Both the position numbers and the translations under genes were made by a program. This document shows positions 7,609 to 16,790 of a DNA stretch of 39,795 bases, one piece after another. Position 1 is the stretch's first letter. Every line of letters starts with the position of its first letter. The notes under the pieces are model-generated. The model was not told where the DNA came from. It saw only the letters and a program-made list of their open reading frames with translations, and searched no databases. The DNA comes from Acidobacteriota bacterium (GTDB taxonomy: Bacteria > Acidobacteriota > Terriglobia > Terriglobales > Acidobacteriaceae), in assembly GCA_003225455.1 (NCBI GenBank), contig QIAB01000036.1:143676-183470 (forward strand). The letters are read 5' to 3'.

Positions 7609-9274
7609 ATGGCCCTTCAACCCATTACCGGTCCATCATCATCTGCTGGATCAGGGATCTTCCCTACGCTCATCTTCGTGCAAGGAAACGAGCAGCGCAC
7701 CCTCAATCTCGATCACAGCCCCTTCACTGTCGGCCGCAAAGTAGATAAGGATTTGGTGATCGGATCCGCGTGTGTCGCGGGATCACGCGCTGATTACGTT
7801 GGAAAACGGCCAATTCTATGTGGACGATCAGGGAAGCAAGCATGGGACCTTCGTCAACGGCGAACGCGTGCAGCGTAAGAGCCTGGAACGGAATGACCGG
7901 GTGGAATTTGGCGTTCGCGATGTCGCGTACGTAATTTTTAATCCTCAACATGTGACTTCCAATACGGCGCGCGAATTCCTGGACCAGATTTCGGGAATTC
8001 ATATTTCTGCCGAGAGTACCGACCTCGAGAAGCTGACGCTCTTTCTGGAAGCGGCGCGCAAGCTGAACACGGCGGGCGTGTTGGATGAAATTCTGGTTAC
8101 CCTCCTGGATGCAACCTTAAAACTGGCCCGGGCCGAGCGCGGATACGTATTCATGAAAGGCGAGGATGGGGCACTGCGGCTGGCTGCAGGCCGCAATTCC
8201 AAAGGCGAACCGCTGCTGGACGACAAGACGATTTCGCATTCCATTCTCGATGATGCCCTCAAAGCAAATTCGGAATTTGTCATAACCGATACCAGCCAGT
8301 CACTCGATCTGGCAGGCCGCCAGAGCATCGTCGCCTACGATCTGCGCACCGTGATTTGCATCCCGCTGCGCAAACCGCAAGTGCAGACCACGCGCGATGC
8401 TCAGTCCCCTGAATCGCTGACTGGTGAGGCTATGGGCGCGCTGTACGTGGATTCGCGGTTTGCGTCACGGGATATCTCAACTGTGAGTAATGACATTTTG
8501 CGGGCCATCGCGACCGAGGCCGCCTCGCTTATCGAGAATGCGCGATTGGTGCAGGCCGAGGACGCAGCCCGGCGCTATCAGCAGGAGCTCTCCATCGCCG
8601 CTTCCATACAGCAGCGGCTGATGGCCGTCACCATTCCGGAAGTCCCTTTCGCTCGCCTAAAGGGCCGAAATCTTTCCTGCAAGGAGATTGGAGGCGATTT
8701 CTTCGACGCGGTCAACACCGATGAAGGACTTGCTGTAGTTCTGGCCGACGTCAGCGGCAAAGGAGTCTCAGCCGCGTTGCTGGCCTCGACGCTTCAAGGA
8801 ATGATCTATTCTCAGCTCAGTGCCGGCATGCCGCTGCTTGACATCGTGACCGCGGCGAATCGATTTTTCACTCACAAGCACATCGGCGAAAAGTACGCGA
8901 CGCTGATCATCGCGCGGATTCGCCGCGACGGGGAACTCGAATATGTCAATTGCGGGCACGTTCCGCCTTTGCTGGTCTGCAACCACGAGGTGATGCGGCC
9001 GCCGCACGGCAACCTCCCGGTTGGACTGCTGGCGGATGCAACCTACGAAAGCGATCATTGCAGCCTGCATGCGGGAGACCGATTGATCTTGGTGACGGAT
9101 GGGGTCACCGAGGCGGAAAACGCGCGCGGTGATTTCTTTGAAGATTTCCGGCTGGAAGCTGTGGCGGCAAAGAGCGAAACGCTTGAAGATATTTTTTCTG
9201 CAGTGGCGAATTTTTGCGGTGGCACACCGCTGAGTGACGATTGCACTGTGGTGGAGCTTGTTTATTCGGGATAG
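7609..9274 (+). CDS. FHA-GAF-PP2C (SpoIIE/RsbU-type) phosphatase, frameshifted in the FHA domain
   Basis: The uninterrupted frame is 7772-9274 (500 codons, GTG start), but it begins in the middle of an FHA domain at VSRDHALITL. The missing FHA N-terminus lies in another frame from ATG 7609 (LIFVQGNEQRTL, then FTVGRKVDKDLVIGSA), and the two join at the TGTGTC tract near 7771. Loss of one TG from a TGTGTG run would explain the break. After the FHA domain (SRDH, then GSKHGTFVNG) comes a GAF domain at roughly residues 95-255 of the open frame, then a PP2C domain with its metal-binding aspartates: GGDFFD, ADVSGKG, DGVTEAEN and DDCTVV. It should dephosphorylate the STAS protein encoded just upstream. 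FHA binds phosphothreonine peptides and GAF a small ligand; neither partner is known. Confidence 0.85.
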
Positions 9275-9370
9275 ATGTGCGCCAGCGCAGACATTTTGTG
9301 TCCCCGTCCTACAAATAATCGGCTCTATCAAACTGCGTTTTCGGGCCTGTGCGCACTATGAAGATGATCG

Positions 9371-10501
9371 TCACACCGCTACTGTAACCGACGTCTCTGT
9401 GCGCGTAACCGGCCGATAAAGCGTGTCACGCTCGATGGGATCACGTCCCGCTTCCCGGATCAGACGAACTAATTCCTGTCGCCGCATTCCTTGCGGAGTA
9501 GTAGCGCCGGCATCGTGATAGATCTTCTCTTCAATTACCGTTCCGTCGATATCATCGGCGCCGAATCGCAGGGAAATCTGCGCGATCTTCGCGGTCATCA
9601 TCTGCCAATACGCCTTGATGTGGGAGAAATTGTCGAGCACCAAGCGGCTGACCGCAATCTGCTTGATATCGAGCATGCCCGTTGTCTTTGGCAGATGTTG
9701 CAGCGGCGTATTGTCAGGATGGAATGCAAGCGGAATGAAAGTCTGAAAGCCGCCGGTGTCATCTTGTAGAGTGCGCAGCTTCATCAGATGATCCACCCGG
9801 TCTTCGTCGGTTTCGATGTGGCCGTACAGCATGGTCGCGTTTGACTTCAACCCGATCTGATGGGCTGTTCGCGCAGTTTCCAGCCATTGATCGCCGTCAA
9901 TTTTGTGATCGCAAATGATGTGGCGGACGCGATCCGCAAAAATCTCGGCCCCGCCGCCGGGAAGCGAATCCACGCCGGCTTGCTTTAACTGCTCGAGGGT
10001 CTGGCGAATAGAAAGCTTGGCGCGCTTTGCCAGATAAGCGACTTCGACCATAGTAAACGCCTTCAGGTGAACCTGCGGAAAGCGTTCCTTCAAGCCGGAA
10101 ATCAGATCGAGAAAATATTGAAAGGGCAGATCAGGATGCAACCCGCCAACGATGTGAAACTCGGTAACCGCTTCGGTATAGCCGGAAGCCGCAGTCTGAA
10201 ACGCCTCTTCGAGCGCCATTGCGTAAGCGCCAGGCGTATCTTTTTTGCGCCCGAAAGCACAGAGACGACACGCTGCTACGCACACGTTTGTCGGATTGAT
10301 ATGACGGTTGACGTCGAAGTAAGTCTTATCGCCATGCATCCGTTCGCGGACGTGATTGGCCATCCAGCCTACAGCCAGGATGTCGCCTGACTGGTAAAGC
10401 AAGAGCGCATCATCCGCGCTCAGGCGTTCACGAACAAGAACTTTGTCGTAAATCGGCTGTAGCCGCGAGTCGTCGGTTTGAAAGGGATGCGTTTTTGGCA
10501 T
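9371..10501 (-). CDS. mqnE: Aminofutalosine synthase MqnE
   Basis: A 376-residue radical SAM enzyme of the futalosine route to menaquinone. It joins the enolpyruvyl-benzoate made by MqnA to the SAM-derived adenosyl radical to give aminofutalosine. The iron-sulfur motif CX3CX2C is at Cys74, Cys78 and Cys81 (NVCVAACRLCAF). FHIVGGLHPDLPF and DSLPGGGAEIF are characteristic of MqnE and distinguish it from the cyclase MqnC. I start at ATG 10501 (MPKTHPF) because the longer frame to 10600 adds unrelated residues that overlap the ParD promoter region. No strong ribosome binding site is visible. The prenyltransferase of the same pathway lies at 11162-12028 on the same strand, separated by a ParDE cassette. 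Confidence 0.93.
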   Translation of the reverse strand: MPKTHPFQTDDSRLQPIYDKVLVRERLSADDALLLYQSGDILAVGWMANHVRERMHGDKTYFDVNRHINPTNVCVAACRLCAFGRKKDTPGAYAMALEEAFQTAASGYTEAVTEFHIVGGLHPDLPFQYFLDLISGLKERFPQVHLKAFTMVEVAYLAKRAKLSIRQTLEQLKQAGVDSLPGGGAEIFADRVRHIICDHKIDGDQWLETARTAHQIGLKSNATMLYGHIETDEDRVDHLMKLRTLQDDTGGFQTFIPLAFHPDNTPLQHLPKTTGMLDIKQIAVSRLVLDNFSHIKAYWQMMTAKIAQISLRFGADDIDGTVIEEKIYHDAGATTPQGMRRQELVRLIREAGRDPIERDTLYRPVTRTETSVTVAV

Positions 10502-10560
10502 CGAATTGATGATACCGCAGCGCAGAAAAAGAGTCACAGGCCAGCAAAAAGGAGCTGTGG

Positions 10561-10585
10561 TACTGATAACAGTAATTGCTATTTT
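10561..10585 (+). promoter_or_regulatory. Putative parDE operator and -10 box
   Basis: An inverted repeat TACTG-ATAA-CAGTA (10561-10574) is followed at once by TATTTT (10580-10585), a -10-like box about 18 bases before the GTG start of the antitoxin gene. RHH antitoxins usually repress their own operon by binding such short palindromes over the promoter. The palindrome is seen; the regulatory role is inferred. Confidence 0.4.
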
Positions 10586-10602
10586 ATGTATCCTACGCAC
10601 GC

Positions 10603-10851
10603 GTGAATATTTCCCTCACCCCGGAACTTGAAAAGTTGGTCAATGAAAAAGTGAGGAGTGGACGCTATGCATCGGCCTCTGCGGTAATTCGAGAAGGACT
10701 TCGGTTGCTGGAGGAGCAGGGAGCCCTCAAGCAGCATCGGCTCGTAGAAATCCGGCGCAAGATCGATCGCGCACTTGATCAGCTAGACAGTGGTCGTGGC
10801 ATTCCTGATCGAGAAGCCCGTAGGCGACTGCAGCAGACAAAACGGCCATGA
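10603..10851 (+). CDS. parD: ParD-family RHH antitoxin
   Basis: An 82-residue protein. The likely start is GTG 10603 (VNISLTPELEKLV), which matches the usual ParD N-terminus; a TTG nine codons earlier only adds residues read from the promoter. The N-terminal part is a ribbon-helix-helix DNA-binding domain (ISLTPELEKLVNEKV, then SAVIREGLRLLEEQ). The C-terminal tail (LDQLDSGRGIPDREARRRL) is the toxin-neutralising segment typical of the CC2985/PF03693 group. The stop codon overlaps the toxin ATG (ATGA), which indicates translational coupling. There is no Shine-Dalgarno sequence, so the short leader may be translated almost leaderless. It sits on the opposite strand to its neighbours, as expected for an acquired cassette. 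Confidence 0.88.
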   Translation: MNISLTPELEKLVNEKVRSGRYASASAVIREGLRLLEEQGALKQHRLVEIRRKIDRALDQLDSGRGIPDREARRRLQQTKRP

Positions 10852-11147
10852 TGCGATGCCGGGGGTATGTAATTTCACCGGAAGACTTGCAAAACATGCA
10901 GGACTTTATCGCATTGGATAATCCCAAGGCGGCCGAAAAAGTAATCGAACAATTGTTTGCCGCTTTTGAAAGCCTTGTGAAGTTTCCTCACAAAGGACAC
11001 CTCCGGCCTGATTTCACGAAACGAAACGTGCGTTTCTGGGCGGTAGGCTCCTATCTTGTCGTGTATCGGGTTACTCGTGGCTCACTTCAGGTGGCAGCGA
11101 TCCTCCACAGTGCGCGGGACGTTCTCCAGGTTTTGGAAATGAGGTAA
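10848..11147 (+). CDS. parE: ParE/RelE-family toxin
   Basis: A 99-residue toxin that overlaps parD by four bases; a second ATG follows directly at 10851. It has the ParE fold order: an N-terminal strand (GYVISPEDLQNM), two helices (FIALDNPKAAEKVIEQLF and AFESLVKFP), then the beta sheet with GHLRPDF, VRFWAVGSYLVVYRV and a final strand containing AAILHSARDV. The R/Y-rich end of the sheet and the HSARDV ending are standard for ParE proteins, which poison DNA gyrase. RelE-type ribosome-dependent RNases share the fold, so the target is inferred from the ParD partner. It ends 15 bases before the convergent end of mqnP. Confidence 0.88.
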   Translation: MMRCRGYVISPEDLQNMQDFIALDNPKAAEKVIEQLFAAFESLVKFPHKGHLRPDFTKRNVRFWAVGSYLVVYRVTRGSLQVAAILHSARDVLQVLEMR

Positions 11148-11161
11148 GTCCCAATCCAGAT

Positions 11162-12028
11162 TTACCTTCTGTGAAGCAACAAATCCCCCGCAATGAATGA
11201 GACGAACACCACCGAGATCACACCGTTCATCGTGAAGAATGCGGCATTAAGTCGGGAAAGATCGTCCGTCGAAACAAGCGAGTGCTCATAGGTCAACAAC
11301 AGGGCGACGAGCACTACCCCGAAAATCGCCAGCTTCCCCAACCCAAAGGCCGCAATTAGGCTGATAAGCAGGAACAGCATGAGAATGTGGAACGCCCGAG
11401 CGATCCACAGCGCTTTGCCAATCCCACAATAGCGCGGGATCGAGTGCAGCCCCGCTTGCCGGTCAAATTCATAATCCTGGCAACTATAGAGAACATCAAA
11501 TCCTCCCACCCAAAAAGTTACTGCCCCTGTAAGCAGCAGAATGCGAGGATCCAGCGAGCCTCGCACTGCAATCCACGCTGCAGCCGGCGCGATTCCCAGC
11601 GCGAATCCCAATATCAAGTGCGACCAGCGTGTGAAGCGCTTGGTATAGGAATAAAGCATCAAAATCGCTAGCGCGACGGGAGAGAGCAAGAACGCAAGGC
11701 GGTTTAGCTGCCAGGCGGAGAGCACGAATATCGCGCAACTGATAAGCACAAATTTCGTTACAAAGGCCTGCGAAAGTACGCCAGCGGGAAGCGCTCGCGT
11801 TTGCGTACGAGGATTCGCCGCGTCAATGGAAGCATCCGCCAGACGGTTAAATGCCATCGCTGCCGAGCGCGCCGCAACCATTGCCACTATGATCCCAAAA
11901 AGCTGATGGACGCTGGGGAGCCCGCGAGCGGCCAGCATCGCGCCGCACAAAGCAAACGGCAGCGCAAAGACCGAATGCTCCCACTTGATCATTTCGAGCG
12001 TAACGCCAAGGTTGCGGAAAATGGGCAC
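11162..12028 (-). CDS. mqnP: UbiA-family prenyltransferase, putative MqnP
   Basis: A 288-residue integral membrane prenyltransferase with about eight or nine helices. The first Asp-rich motif is FNRLADASID (Asn61, Asp65, Asp69) and the second is YSCQDYEFDRQAGLHSIP. Both coordinate magnesium and the polyprenyl diphosphate. EMIKWEHSVFALPFALCG is the normal start region of the MqnP-like branch found with futalosine genes, where the enzyme would prenylate the naphthoquinone-type intermediate. GTG 12028 places this region at the normal distance from the N-terminus; the frame is open to a TTG at 12103 inside pcm, which seems too long. MqnE lies nearby on the same strand, which supports MqnP over UbiA of ubiquinone synthesis. 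Confidence 0.85.
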   Translation of the reverse strand: MPIFRNLGVTLEMIKWEHSVFALPFALCGAMLAARGLPSVHQLFGIIVAMVAARSAAMAFNRLADASIDAANPRTQTRALPAGVLSQAFVTKFVLISCAIFVLSAWQLNRLAFLLSPVALAILMLYSYTKRFTRWSHLILGFALGIAPAAAWIAVRGSLDPRILLLTGAVTFWVGGFDVLYSCQDYEFDRQAGLHSIPRYCGIGKALWIARAFHILMLFLLISLIAAFGLGKLAIFGVVLVALLLTYEHSLVSTDDLSRLNAAFFTMNGVISVVFVSFIAGDLLLHRR

Positions 12029-12072
12029 TGAGGAGATTTTAAAGCAGACCCAATGTTTAGAGATGTTTAGAA

Positions 12073-12720
12073 TTAACCGCCGACCAGCGGCACGAAGCGG
12101 CAACCGTCCAGCCTGTGCACTATAGGGCGGCCTTCATGCCTGACCACTAACTGTAATTCCTGCGCATCAGGAGGTCCAACTGGAATCACCATGCGTCCTC
12201 CTTCGTTCAGTTGCTCGACGAGAGCGGCAGGAATGTGCGGAGCGGCGGCTGAGACCACAATCCCGTCATACGGTGCAAACTCGGCCAAGCCTTGACTCCC
12301 ATCACCAGTCAAAACGGTGACATTGCGATAGCCGAGCCGCGCGAGCGTAGTTTCCGCCTCACGCGCGAGCCGAGCATGCCGTTCAATCGAATAAACATGC
12401 GACGCCAACTCAGCCAGCAACGCCGTCATGTAGCCGGAACCTGTGCCTACTTCCAGCACTTTTGCATTTGGCTCCAGCTTCAGAACCTCCAACATTAACG
12501 CGACGATGTACGGCTGCGAGACAGTCTGGCCCTCCGCGATCGGGATAGGATGATCTTCGTAAGCCTGCTCGCGATAACGCTCGCTTACAAACTCATGTCG
12601 TGGAACACGTGCCATCGCGCTGAGCACTCGGTGATCGCGAATCCCGCGAGCGGCGAGCTGAGTCGCGATCATGTTCTCGCGTTCTGCGGAGAATCGATCA
12701 GATTGGGTCTGCGCAGACAT
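12073..12720 (-). CDS. pcm: Protein-L-isoaspartate O-methyltransferase
   Basis: A 215-residue SAM-dependent methyltransferase that methylates L-isoaspartyl residues in damaged proteins and so starts their repair. Motifs visible are ARVPRHEFV, PIAEGQTVSQPYIVALMLE (the substrate-binding segment of PIMTs), VLEVGTGSGYMTALL (SAM motif I, about residues 88-102), VYSIER (motif post I) and YDGIVVSAAAPHIP. Length is normal for the bacterial enzyme. ATG 12720 has no strong ribosome binding site; ATG at residue 17 is an alternative. It lies 50 bases after tamB and about 45 bases before mqnP on the same strand, so it is probably carried on the end of the envelope-assembly operon. Confidence 0.95.
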   Translation of the reverse strand: MSAQTQSDRFSAERENMIATQLAARGIRDHRVLSAMARVPRHEFVSERYREQAYEDHPIPIAEGQTVSQPYIVALMLEVLKLEPNAKVLEVGTGSGYMTALLAELASHVYSIERHARLAREAETTLARLGYRNVTVLTGDGSQGLAEFAPYDGIVVSAAAPHIPAALVEQLNEGGRMVIPVGPPDAQELQLVVRHEGRPIVHRLDGCRFVPLVGG

Positions 12721-12770
12721 ACTGCGAATTCGATGCGGCCGGATCGGAAAAGGCGAATCAGTAAAAGCCC

Positions 12771-15700
12771 TTATTTCTTTCGCCGCCGGATTCTCACGTC
12801 AAAGCTTACCACCCCGTTCTGGTCCCGTAGTCCGACAACGGAAACGTTGCGAGTAACGTTGTACTCAGCCTGAATGATCTGCTGGGAGGTCTGAGAAACG
12901 TTCGTCGTATACGTGAGTGTCAGGTTGTCCTTTACCTGCTGCTCGATGGTAACTGCCGGCCCTGTTTGCGTCGGAGACGTCTCTGTCGCTAGCCCTTGGG
13001 GGTTAATCTTGATGCGGCTCACGCCAAAGAGTCTCTGGGCGCGATTGCTCACAGTCGCATTCAAGGCGGCGTTCAGGATGGCGCTTGAAGCTTCCTGGCT
13101 GAACGCCGTCTGATTGGACTGTTGCAACTGCGCCGACTGCTGCGTCGTCTGTCCAAACGCCAGCAGTGCGATGATGTCAGCGGTCGGCAAAGGCGGCTCG
13201 GAGCGATAGGTCAGGCTGGGCCGGTCAATGGGGCCATTCAAATTCAGCGTGATGTCGTAGTCGCGAACCCGGGTGGAAGCTTGCAAATCAAGTACGGGCT
13301 TGGTCGTGACCGGATTCGTAAACGTCACATCGCCGCGCTCCAGCCGATATTTTGTTCCATTGAAGTAGACCTCGCCCTCGATAATGTCGGCTCGGCCCAG
13401 CAGCACGGGCTTTGCGGCCGTGCCTCGCATACGGAGATCGGCGTCTCCCGACAGCCGCACAACGGCCGTTTGCATCTGCAGCTCGGGTGCGGTTGCGATG
13501 TGGACATCAAGCCGTATTCGATTCAGCAGGGGGTTGGTCTGCGGCAAGGCGGAAGTCTGGGCAGTGCGTTCAAGATAGGCACCGAAATCGAATCCCGGCG
13601 TCATGGCCAGCTTGTTGACCGTGATCTCCCCGGTGAGCGTTGAAGCAGCAGGAGTGCCGACAAAGTGTAAATCGGCATCCGCAGTAGAGCTCACGCCCGG
13701 AGGGTAACGCAGACGCACACCCTGCCCCCGAAGCGTCAGATTGAAATTCAGCTGCCGATTGTAGGAGCTTGCATAGCCGCCGAAAGTGACAAGTCCTCCA
13801 CCCGTACGTGCTGTGAGATTGTCAATCTGCAACCGATCCTGATTGAAAGCCAGAGATCCATTGATCTCGCTCAGCGCGCTGGGCAGATCAACGTAAGCAA
13901 TCGCGCCGTTATCGATCTGGAGCTTGCCCTGCATCACCGGCTTCGCGGCACCGCCGGAAACTTTCACATCCACGGTGACCAAGCCTGAAGAGGTGAAGTC
14001 TGGATTAAAGCTCTCAATCAACTTGAGATTCACGCGCCCGCGTGCGTTCAGATCGAGCTGCCGTTCCCCGTTCAACTGCGCCGAACCGCTGGCGGAGAGG
14101 TCGGTTCCCTCGCCGACTAGATGGAACTGATCGATTGTGAGCAGCTGGCTGGAAATTGAGAAGCGCTGCGGCCCATCGTTACGCACTTTGACGTTTTCGA
14201 TGTCGGCAAACAAATCGGTGAGGTTGGCCGTAATCCGCAGCTCACGCGGGCGCTTCAGCGGACCTTCGACTTGCGCATCCCCCGCCAGTGCAGAATGGCC
14301 GGTCACTCGTCCCCGCAAGTAGGTCCGGAACAATGAGTCCACATCAAGACGATTGAAATGCAGGGAGAGATTGGCGGGCCAATCGCCACGCAAGTGTACG
14401 TTCCCATCAATCTGCAATTCCGCGTTCTGGAATTGAGAGCGGCCCGTAATATGGGTCTCCGGACCCTGCGTTACCGCGTCAATGGTGAAGTCACCCGCAA
14501 GCTCGTGATCGAGAGTGAGATCGTGAAAGTTAAGTGTGGCGTTGATGACTGGTTCTTCCAGCGTTCCGGATTCCGTAGCCGTAAAGCCCATCCGGCCCTC
14601 GATGGCTACACGGCTGCCCTGAAGCGCTCCAAGTCGCGCCAAATCAAAGTTTGTTCCCGTCGCATTCAGGCGGAAGTCATGCGTCGAGAGATTGTAAGTT
14701 GCGTTACCGGAGACACGAGCATCCTGCTGGACCATCTGGATGTTGGTGAGCTGCGCTTCTCTACCCCGGAAATGCAAGTCCCCGGTGATTCTCTGGAAAG
14801 GCTCGCCATATAAAGTCGCATCTGTGATGTGGATAGCTCCATCACCTTGCGGATCGGCGCGCGTGCCAGTCGCCCGAACATGCAAATTCATGATGCCACT
14901 CAGCGGATACTCATAACCTGCCAATGCAAGCACCTCCGCTGCATCAGCCTTTGTCATGTCTACCCGCGCCGTGAATGGGCTGCTCTCGGTTAATTGCCGC
15001 TCGTGGAGACCGGCGCTGACATCAAAGCTAATTTCGGAAGTACCGCGACGCAGGACAGCATTCCGCGCAGTAAACAAATGAGGTGAGAGTTGAACGTTGG
15101 CAACAAGTGAGTCCCAATGCAAGCGCTTTTCCGCGCCTCCGGACGGGTGAATGAGCACATCGAAGCTTTGCGATTGCAGATTTCCGGCAAACGCGATGTC
15201 AGACAACTTGCCGATTGCCGTGCCATTGAACGATGCCCTGCCCTGCAACGTAATCGGGATTCGTTCCTGATATCCGGCGGCTGATAAAACCGGCTGCCAC
15301 TCCCCGAAGTTTGTTGTGTTCAGGGAAATTTTTAGATTGGAAGATCGGGCAAGATTGCCCGAGGCGCGAACCTGGGTTGCGCGGGTGGAGGCGCTGAATT
15401 CCGACAATTCCAGCTCATCGCTGGCCACCCGATAAGTACCGCGCGCATGCGCACTGAGCGGCAATTGGTTGGACGCGGGATGCGCCGGCGGCACTACGTC
15501 CAGCAACAACTCGGCTTCCGAATTCTGAGGCGAACGCTTCCAGTGAGCATCGATGCTGCCGCTAGCCGCGCCGGCCAAATTCATACGATGAAACGGCCGG
15601 CTGCGCGTTGAGAACGCCGCAGCAACCTCCGCCATGGACAGACCCTTAATGCGGAGGTTCACTACGCCATTCTGCTCTTCGGTTTTTTTGCCTTTGACGA

Positions 15701-16790
15701 GTTGCGCAGGAGGAAGCCACTGTGTGACTTCGGCATTGCCCGCGATGTCACCACCAAGCATGTGCGCCTGGATCTTCGAGAGCGAAAGCTTTTGCTGATC
15801 AAGGGAGAATCGCGCATTCACCGATGCGCCTCGCAAGCCCAGCGGCGGCTCGCGCCAATCGACATTCTTCGTCAGCAGGTTACCGCTTGACGTAAACCCT
15901 GCGGGAGACCACGAGCCCTTTCCTTCCAATTGCAGTATTCCGCGGCGAACCTCCGGACGTCGCGCCACAGCCGCGGCTTCAGCCAGATCGATGCTGGCCT
16001 GGTAGTTCGCGATAATTTTCGGATTACTAAAATCGTCAATTCGCCCGCTGGCTTGCAGTCGCGAACGTCCAGAGGTCGCACTAATTGACTTCAGTTCCAG
16101 GCTTGTCTGTGCCAGGCTGAAGTGCGCTTCCGCAGTCCAGGCTATCGGGCGATAGCCATCGAAATTGGTATCGGCTTTCCCGAGCAGCAGCTTGCCATCG
16201 TACTTTTTCTCGAGCAGCGAATATGTCATGTCAGCCGAAACATCGTGCGCCGTGAAATCGAGCGGAATGCGGCGCTCATCCCAGGCGAATTCGCCTTTGC
16301 GCAGCTCGAAATTATCTATCGACAGCGCAAATAGCTCCTCAAGCGGCGTTTTCCCCGAGGCACGCAGCACTTCGGGCTGCGGCTGATTTGTGCTCCCGTC
16401 GGGATACGTGACAATGTGGATGACGGGATGCTCCAGAACCACCGAGTTGAAGCCAAACTCAGTTTCCAGAAGTGAAATAATTTTCAGTTCAGCGAGCAAC
16501 CGGCCCACATGCGCGTAGGGAACTTCTCCGGGGGCCTCGCGTCCATGAATCGTGAGATCGCGGATTTCCGCTCGCAAACGGAATGGAGTCGTGCGCACAG
16601 CAGCCAGCTCTACACGTCCTCCGGTGATGCGCTCGATCTCTGAGACGATGCGGCGGCGGACGGCAGCCTGGAACGAATCGGTTGTGGTGTACCAGGCTAG
16701 TCCAGCAAGCACAAGAAACCCGGCGAGGAGGATAAGCAGGAGATATTTCCAGACTTTGGGCAGACGCGGCTTGGGACCGCCGTTGGTCAT
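12771..16790 (-). CDS. tamB: TamB-like translocation and assembly module protein
   Basis: A 1339-residue AsmA/TamB-family protein. One N-terminal membrane anchor (YLLLILLAGFLVLAGLAWY, about residues 15-33) is followed by the typical AsmA-like start (VRRRIVSEIERITGGRVELAAV). The long middle is built of beta repeats rich in A-L-x-G-x-A and L-D-hydrophobic patterns, as expected of the periplasm-spanning taco-shaped groove. The C-terminal DUF490 block is clear: GDVTFTNPVTTKPVLDLQAS, YDITLNLNGPIDRP, LPTADIIALLAFGQT and a final beta strand ending RRRKK. TamB proteins bridge inner and outer membranes and are linked to lipid transport and to outer-membrane protein assembly. The ATG overlaps the SurA-like stop by four bases, and the BamA/TamA-like gene lies just beyond, matching a TamA-TamB unit. 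Confidence 0.92.
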   Translation of the reverse strand: MTNGGPKPRLPKVWKYLLLILLAGFLVLAGLAWYTTTDSFQAAVRRRIVSEIERITGGRVELAAVRTTPFRLRAEIRDLTIHGREAPGEVPYAHVGRLLAELKIISLLETEFGFNSVVLEHPVIHIVTYPDGSTNQPQPEVLRASGKTPLEELFALSIDNFELRKGEFAWDERRIPLDFTAHDVSADMTYSLLEKKYDGKLLLGKADTNFDGYRPIAWTAEAHFSLAQTSLELKSISATSGRSRLQASGRIDDFSNPKIIANYQASIDLAEAAAVARRPEVRRGILQLEGKGSWSPAGFTSSGNLLTKNVDWREPPLGLRGASVNARFSLDQQKLSLSKIQAHMLGGDIAGNAEVTQWLPPAQLVKGKKTEEQNGVVNLRIKGLSMAEVAAAFSTRSRPFHRMNLAGAASGSIDAHWKRSPQNSEAELLLDVVPPAHPASNQLPLSAHARGTYRVASDELELSEFSASTRATQVRASGNLARSSNLKISLNTTNFGEWQPVLSAAGYQERIPITLQGRASFNGTAIGKLSDIAFAGNLQSQSFDVLIHPSGGAEKRLHWDSLVANVQLSPHLFTARNAVLRRGTSEISFDVSAGLHERQLTESSPFTARVDMTKADAAEVLALAGYEYPLSGIMNLHVRATGTRADPQGDGAIHITDATLYGEPFQRITGDLHFRGREAQLTNIQMVQQDARVSGNATYNLSTHDFRLNATGTNFDLARLGALQGSRVAIEGRMGFTATESGTLEEPVINATLNFHDLTLDHELAGDFTIDAVTQGPETHITGRSQFQNAELQIDGNVHLRGDWPANLSLHFNRLDVDSLFRTYLRGRVTGHSALAGDAQVEGPLKRPRELRITANLTDLFADIENVKVRNDGPQRFSISSQLLTIDQFHLVGEGTDLSASGSAQLNGERQLDLNARGRVNLKLIESFNPDFTSSGLVTVDVKVSGGAAKPVMQGKLQIDNGAIAYVDLPSALSEINGSLAFNQDRLQIDNLTARTGGGLVTFGGYASSYNRQLNFNLTLRGQGVRLRYPPGVSSTADADLHFVGTPAASTLTGEITVNKLAMTPGFDFGAYLERTAQTSALPQTNPLLNRIRLDVHIATAPELQMQTAVVRLSGDADLRMRGTAAKPVLLGRADIIEGEVYFNGTKYRLERGDVTFTNPVTTKPVLDLQASTRVRDYDITLNLNGPIDRPSLTYRSEPPLPTADIIALLAFGQTTQQSAQLQQSNQTAFSQEASSAILNAALNATVSNRAQRLFGVSRIKINPQGLATETSPTQTGPAVTIEQQVKDNLTLTYTTNVSQTSQQIIQAEYNVTRNVSVVGLRDQNGVVSFDVRIRRRKK

